A DNA stretch of 64,000 nt, taken from Faecalibacillus intestinalis (GTDB taxonomy: Bacteria > Bacillota_I > Bacilli_A > Erysipelotrichales > Coprobacillaceae). Position 1 is the stretch's first letter. Every line of letters begins with the position of its first letter. The stretch spans positions 1 to 64,000 of the forward strand of contig NZ_PYLQ01000008.1 of assembly GCF_003024685.1 (NCBI RefSeq). Direction: 5' to 3'. The notes under the pieces are model-generated. The model was not told the origin of the DNA and ran no database searches. It saw only the letters and a program-made list of their open reading frames with translations. Made by a program: the position numbers and the translations under genes. Shown here piece by piece: positions 62,871-64,000 of the stretch.

Positions 62871-63720
62871 ATGGCAGAAATTACTGAAAGAGTGACTGGA
62901 ATACAGAATTAATAGGACTTATTGCTAATCCTATTAGACATTCTAAAAGTCCAACAATGCATAATGAAGCATTTGCTAAGTTAGGATTAGATTATTGTTA
63001 TATGTGTTATGAAGTTAATCATGAAAATTTAGAGAAAACTGTAGAAGGTTTAAAGGCAATGAAAGTAAGAGGATGGAATGTCTCTATGCCTAATAAAACA
63101 ACAATTGTAAAGTATTTAGATCACTTAACACCTGTTGCTAAGATGGGCCAAGCAGTTAATACTGTTATTAATGATGATGGTGTTTTAACTGGTACTACGA
63201 CTGATGGCGTTGGTTTTATAAAAGTGTTAAAAGAAAGCAATCTTGATCCTATTGGTAAAAAAATAACGATTGTTGGGGCTGGTGGAGCAGTTACAGCTAT
63301 TGAAATACAAGCGGCTTTAGATGGTGTCGCAGAGATTTCTATTTTTAATAGAAAAGATGAATTTTATAATCAAGCTTTATTTAATTGTAAAAATATTAAT
63401 GAAAATACTCAATCAAAAGCTAAAGTTTTTGATTGAGCAGATCATGAAGCATTAAGAAAAGAAATGAATGAATCTTACTTATTTGTTAATGCAACAGGAG
63501 TAGGAATGAAACTTATTTAAGAAAAGATTTTTATGTAGCAGATACTGTTTATGCTCCTAAAGAAACTGAATTATTAAGAGTTGCTAGAAAATTTGGGGTT
63601 AAAAAAGCTATTAATGGCGAAGGTATGATGCTTTATCAAGGAGCAGAATCTTTTAAATTATGGACTGGAAAAGAAATGACGGTTGAACATATCAAAGATA
63701 TTTTAAATTTAGAGTTTTAA
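62871..63720 (+). pseudogene. Broken shikimate/quinate dehydrogenase (AroE family)
   Basis: MAEITERVTG starts after GAGGGG; a one-base deletion near 62902 shifts the frame. The body has LIGLIANPIRHSKSPTMHNEAFA, NVSMPNKTTIVKYLD and the NAD site GAGGAVTAIEIQAA. An in-frame TGA follows at 63434-63436 and a further one-base deletion near 63515. The end ETELLRVARKFG...GEGMMLYQGAESFKLWTG is complete. With three lesions the gene is dead. It is 14 bases from the oxidoreductase, so the two were an operon. Confidence 0.88.
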
Positions 63721-63749
63721 AAAAGTATCACGAAAAAGCGATACTTTTT
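63720..63749. terminator. Bidirectional terminator between the dehydrogenase and Crp/Fnr genes
   Basis: AAAAAGTATC (63720-63729) pairs with GATACTTTTT (63740-63749). Confidence 0.8.
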
Positions 63750-64000
63750 AAACGGTTAAATAAATTTAAATTTTTAATGACTAAATGTTTTTGATGATAG
63801 TAAATAAAATCTTGATCAATAAGTTGATTTAAAATTCTAGAAGTTGTTTCTCTTTTTGCACCAATTAATTGAGAAAGAAAAACAACTGAAAAATCAAAAG
63901 GAATTTCAATGTCATCTTGATAAGGAATACCAAGTTTATGAGCTAAATAACAAAGATATATAGTTAAACGCGCTTGACTATTTTGATAAGAATTAAATTT
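63728..64000 (-). CDS. Crp/Fnr family transcriptional regulator, C-terminal part (5' end outside window)
   Basis: Reading the minus strand from 64000 gives 90 residues up to TGA at 63728-63730. RLTIYLCYLAHKLGIPYQDD is the start of the DNA-binding domain and FLSQLIGAKRETTSRILNQL the recognition helix region of HTH_Crp, followed by the wing. The sensor domain is outside the window, so whether it senses oxygen, heme or a small molecule cannot be told. Convergent with the broken operon, it is a candidate reader of the TGTGA-N6-TCAC sites at 46609 and 60794. Confidence 0.88.
   Translation of the reverse strand, partial: KFNSYQNSQARLTIYLCYLAHKLGIPYQDDIEIPFDFSVVFLSQLIGAKRETTSRILNQLIDQDFIYYHQKHLVIKNLNLFNRLKSIAFS

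Noticed and set aside
61586-63436. In-frame TGA codons at 61586 and 63434 read as tryptophan (recoded genome)
   Set aside because: TGA ends intact genes here (YgiQ, rnfG, GH1, GH3) and TGG is common. Both TGA codons lie in genes that also have frameshifts, so they are ordinary nonsense mutations.
1-64000. CRISPR array, tRNA, rRNA or phage structural genes
   Set aside because: No regularly spaced repeats, cloverleaf-like genes or phage head/tail genes were recognised in reading through the window.

Overview
The window is about 64 kb of AT-rich DNA with Shine-Dalgarno AGGAGG sites, short intergenic gaps and many intrinsic terminators. It comes from a low-GC Firmicute. A bile salt hydrolase, three PTS permeases, 6-phospho-beta-glucosidases, an Rnf complex and Tn916/Tn1549-like relics suggest a gut anaerobe, most likely of the Erysipelotrichia (Coprobacillus/Thomasclavelia type). 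That placement is inferred from gene content; no rRNA or tRNA gene was seen.

Layout. (1) 1-2949: tail of a wall-anchored surface protein, rpmB, then asp23-like/fakA. (2) 2935-12033: a putative decayed integrative element. A 15-bp direct repeat covers the last codons of fakA and recurs at 12019-12033. Between the copies lie the C-terminus of a tyrosine integrase, an IS91-like scrap, a complete beta-glucoside PTS operon with its PRD regulator, a sigma-like gene, a frameshifted excisionase and a toxin-antitoxin pair. (3) 12.0-20.6 kb: a PocR/AraC regulator divergent from lacZ and a phosphatase, then RpiR, RDD, NagB-like and a second PTS permease, with three matching operator palindromes (TTTCCA-N5-TGGAAA). 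(4) 20.6-24.6 kb: relics (sigma-like gene, MazF, ISL3-like scrap, MITE-like inverted repeat, broken flavin reductase) and an NmrA-type reductase. (5) 24.6-46.6 kb: mostly core genes. These are an ABC-F ATPase, the acetylated diaminopimelate branch (dapF-dapH-deacetylase-aminotransferase), an orphan C39-peptidase ABC transporter, ybeY-cdd-era-recO, YgiQ, an apparently dead alpha/beta hydrolase, glyQS-dnaG-rpoD-trmK-Nif3, pyk and bile salt hydrolase. (6) 46.7-53.5 kb: rnfCDGEAB, convergent apbE, and NusG-domain-II and Gx-transporter genes resembling EetA/EetB of flavin-based extracellular electron transfer. (7) 53.5-54.8 kb: fused gene debris. (8) 54.9-60.8 kb: RpiR-PTS-GH1-GH3-beta-phosphoglucomutase operon. 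(9) 60.9-63.7 kb: two adjacent broken genes (old-yellow-enzyme family, shikimate/quinate dehydrogenase), then the end of a Crp/Fnr regulator.

Functional links. Three PTS EIIC genes have no EIIA or EIIB in the window, so these must be supplied from elsewhere. The Rnf operon carries a perfect TGTGA-N6-TCACA site and a perfect cre box upstream; a near-identical Crp/Fnr-type palindrome precedes the broken oxidoreductase beside the Crp/Fnr gene. Small indels occur repeatedly in accessory genes but in none of the core genes, which points to real gene decay rather than poor sequence.
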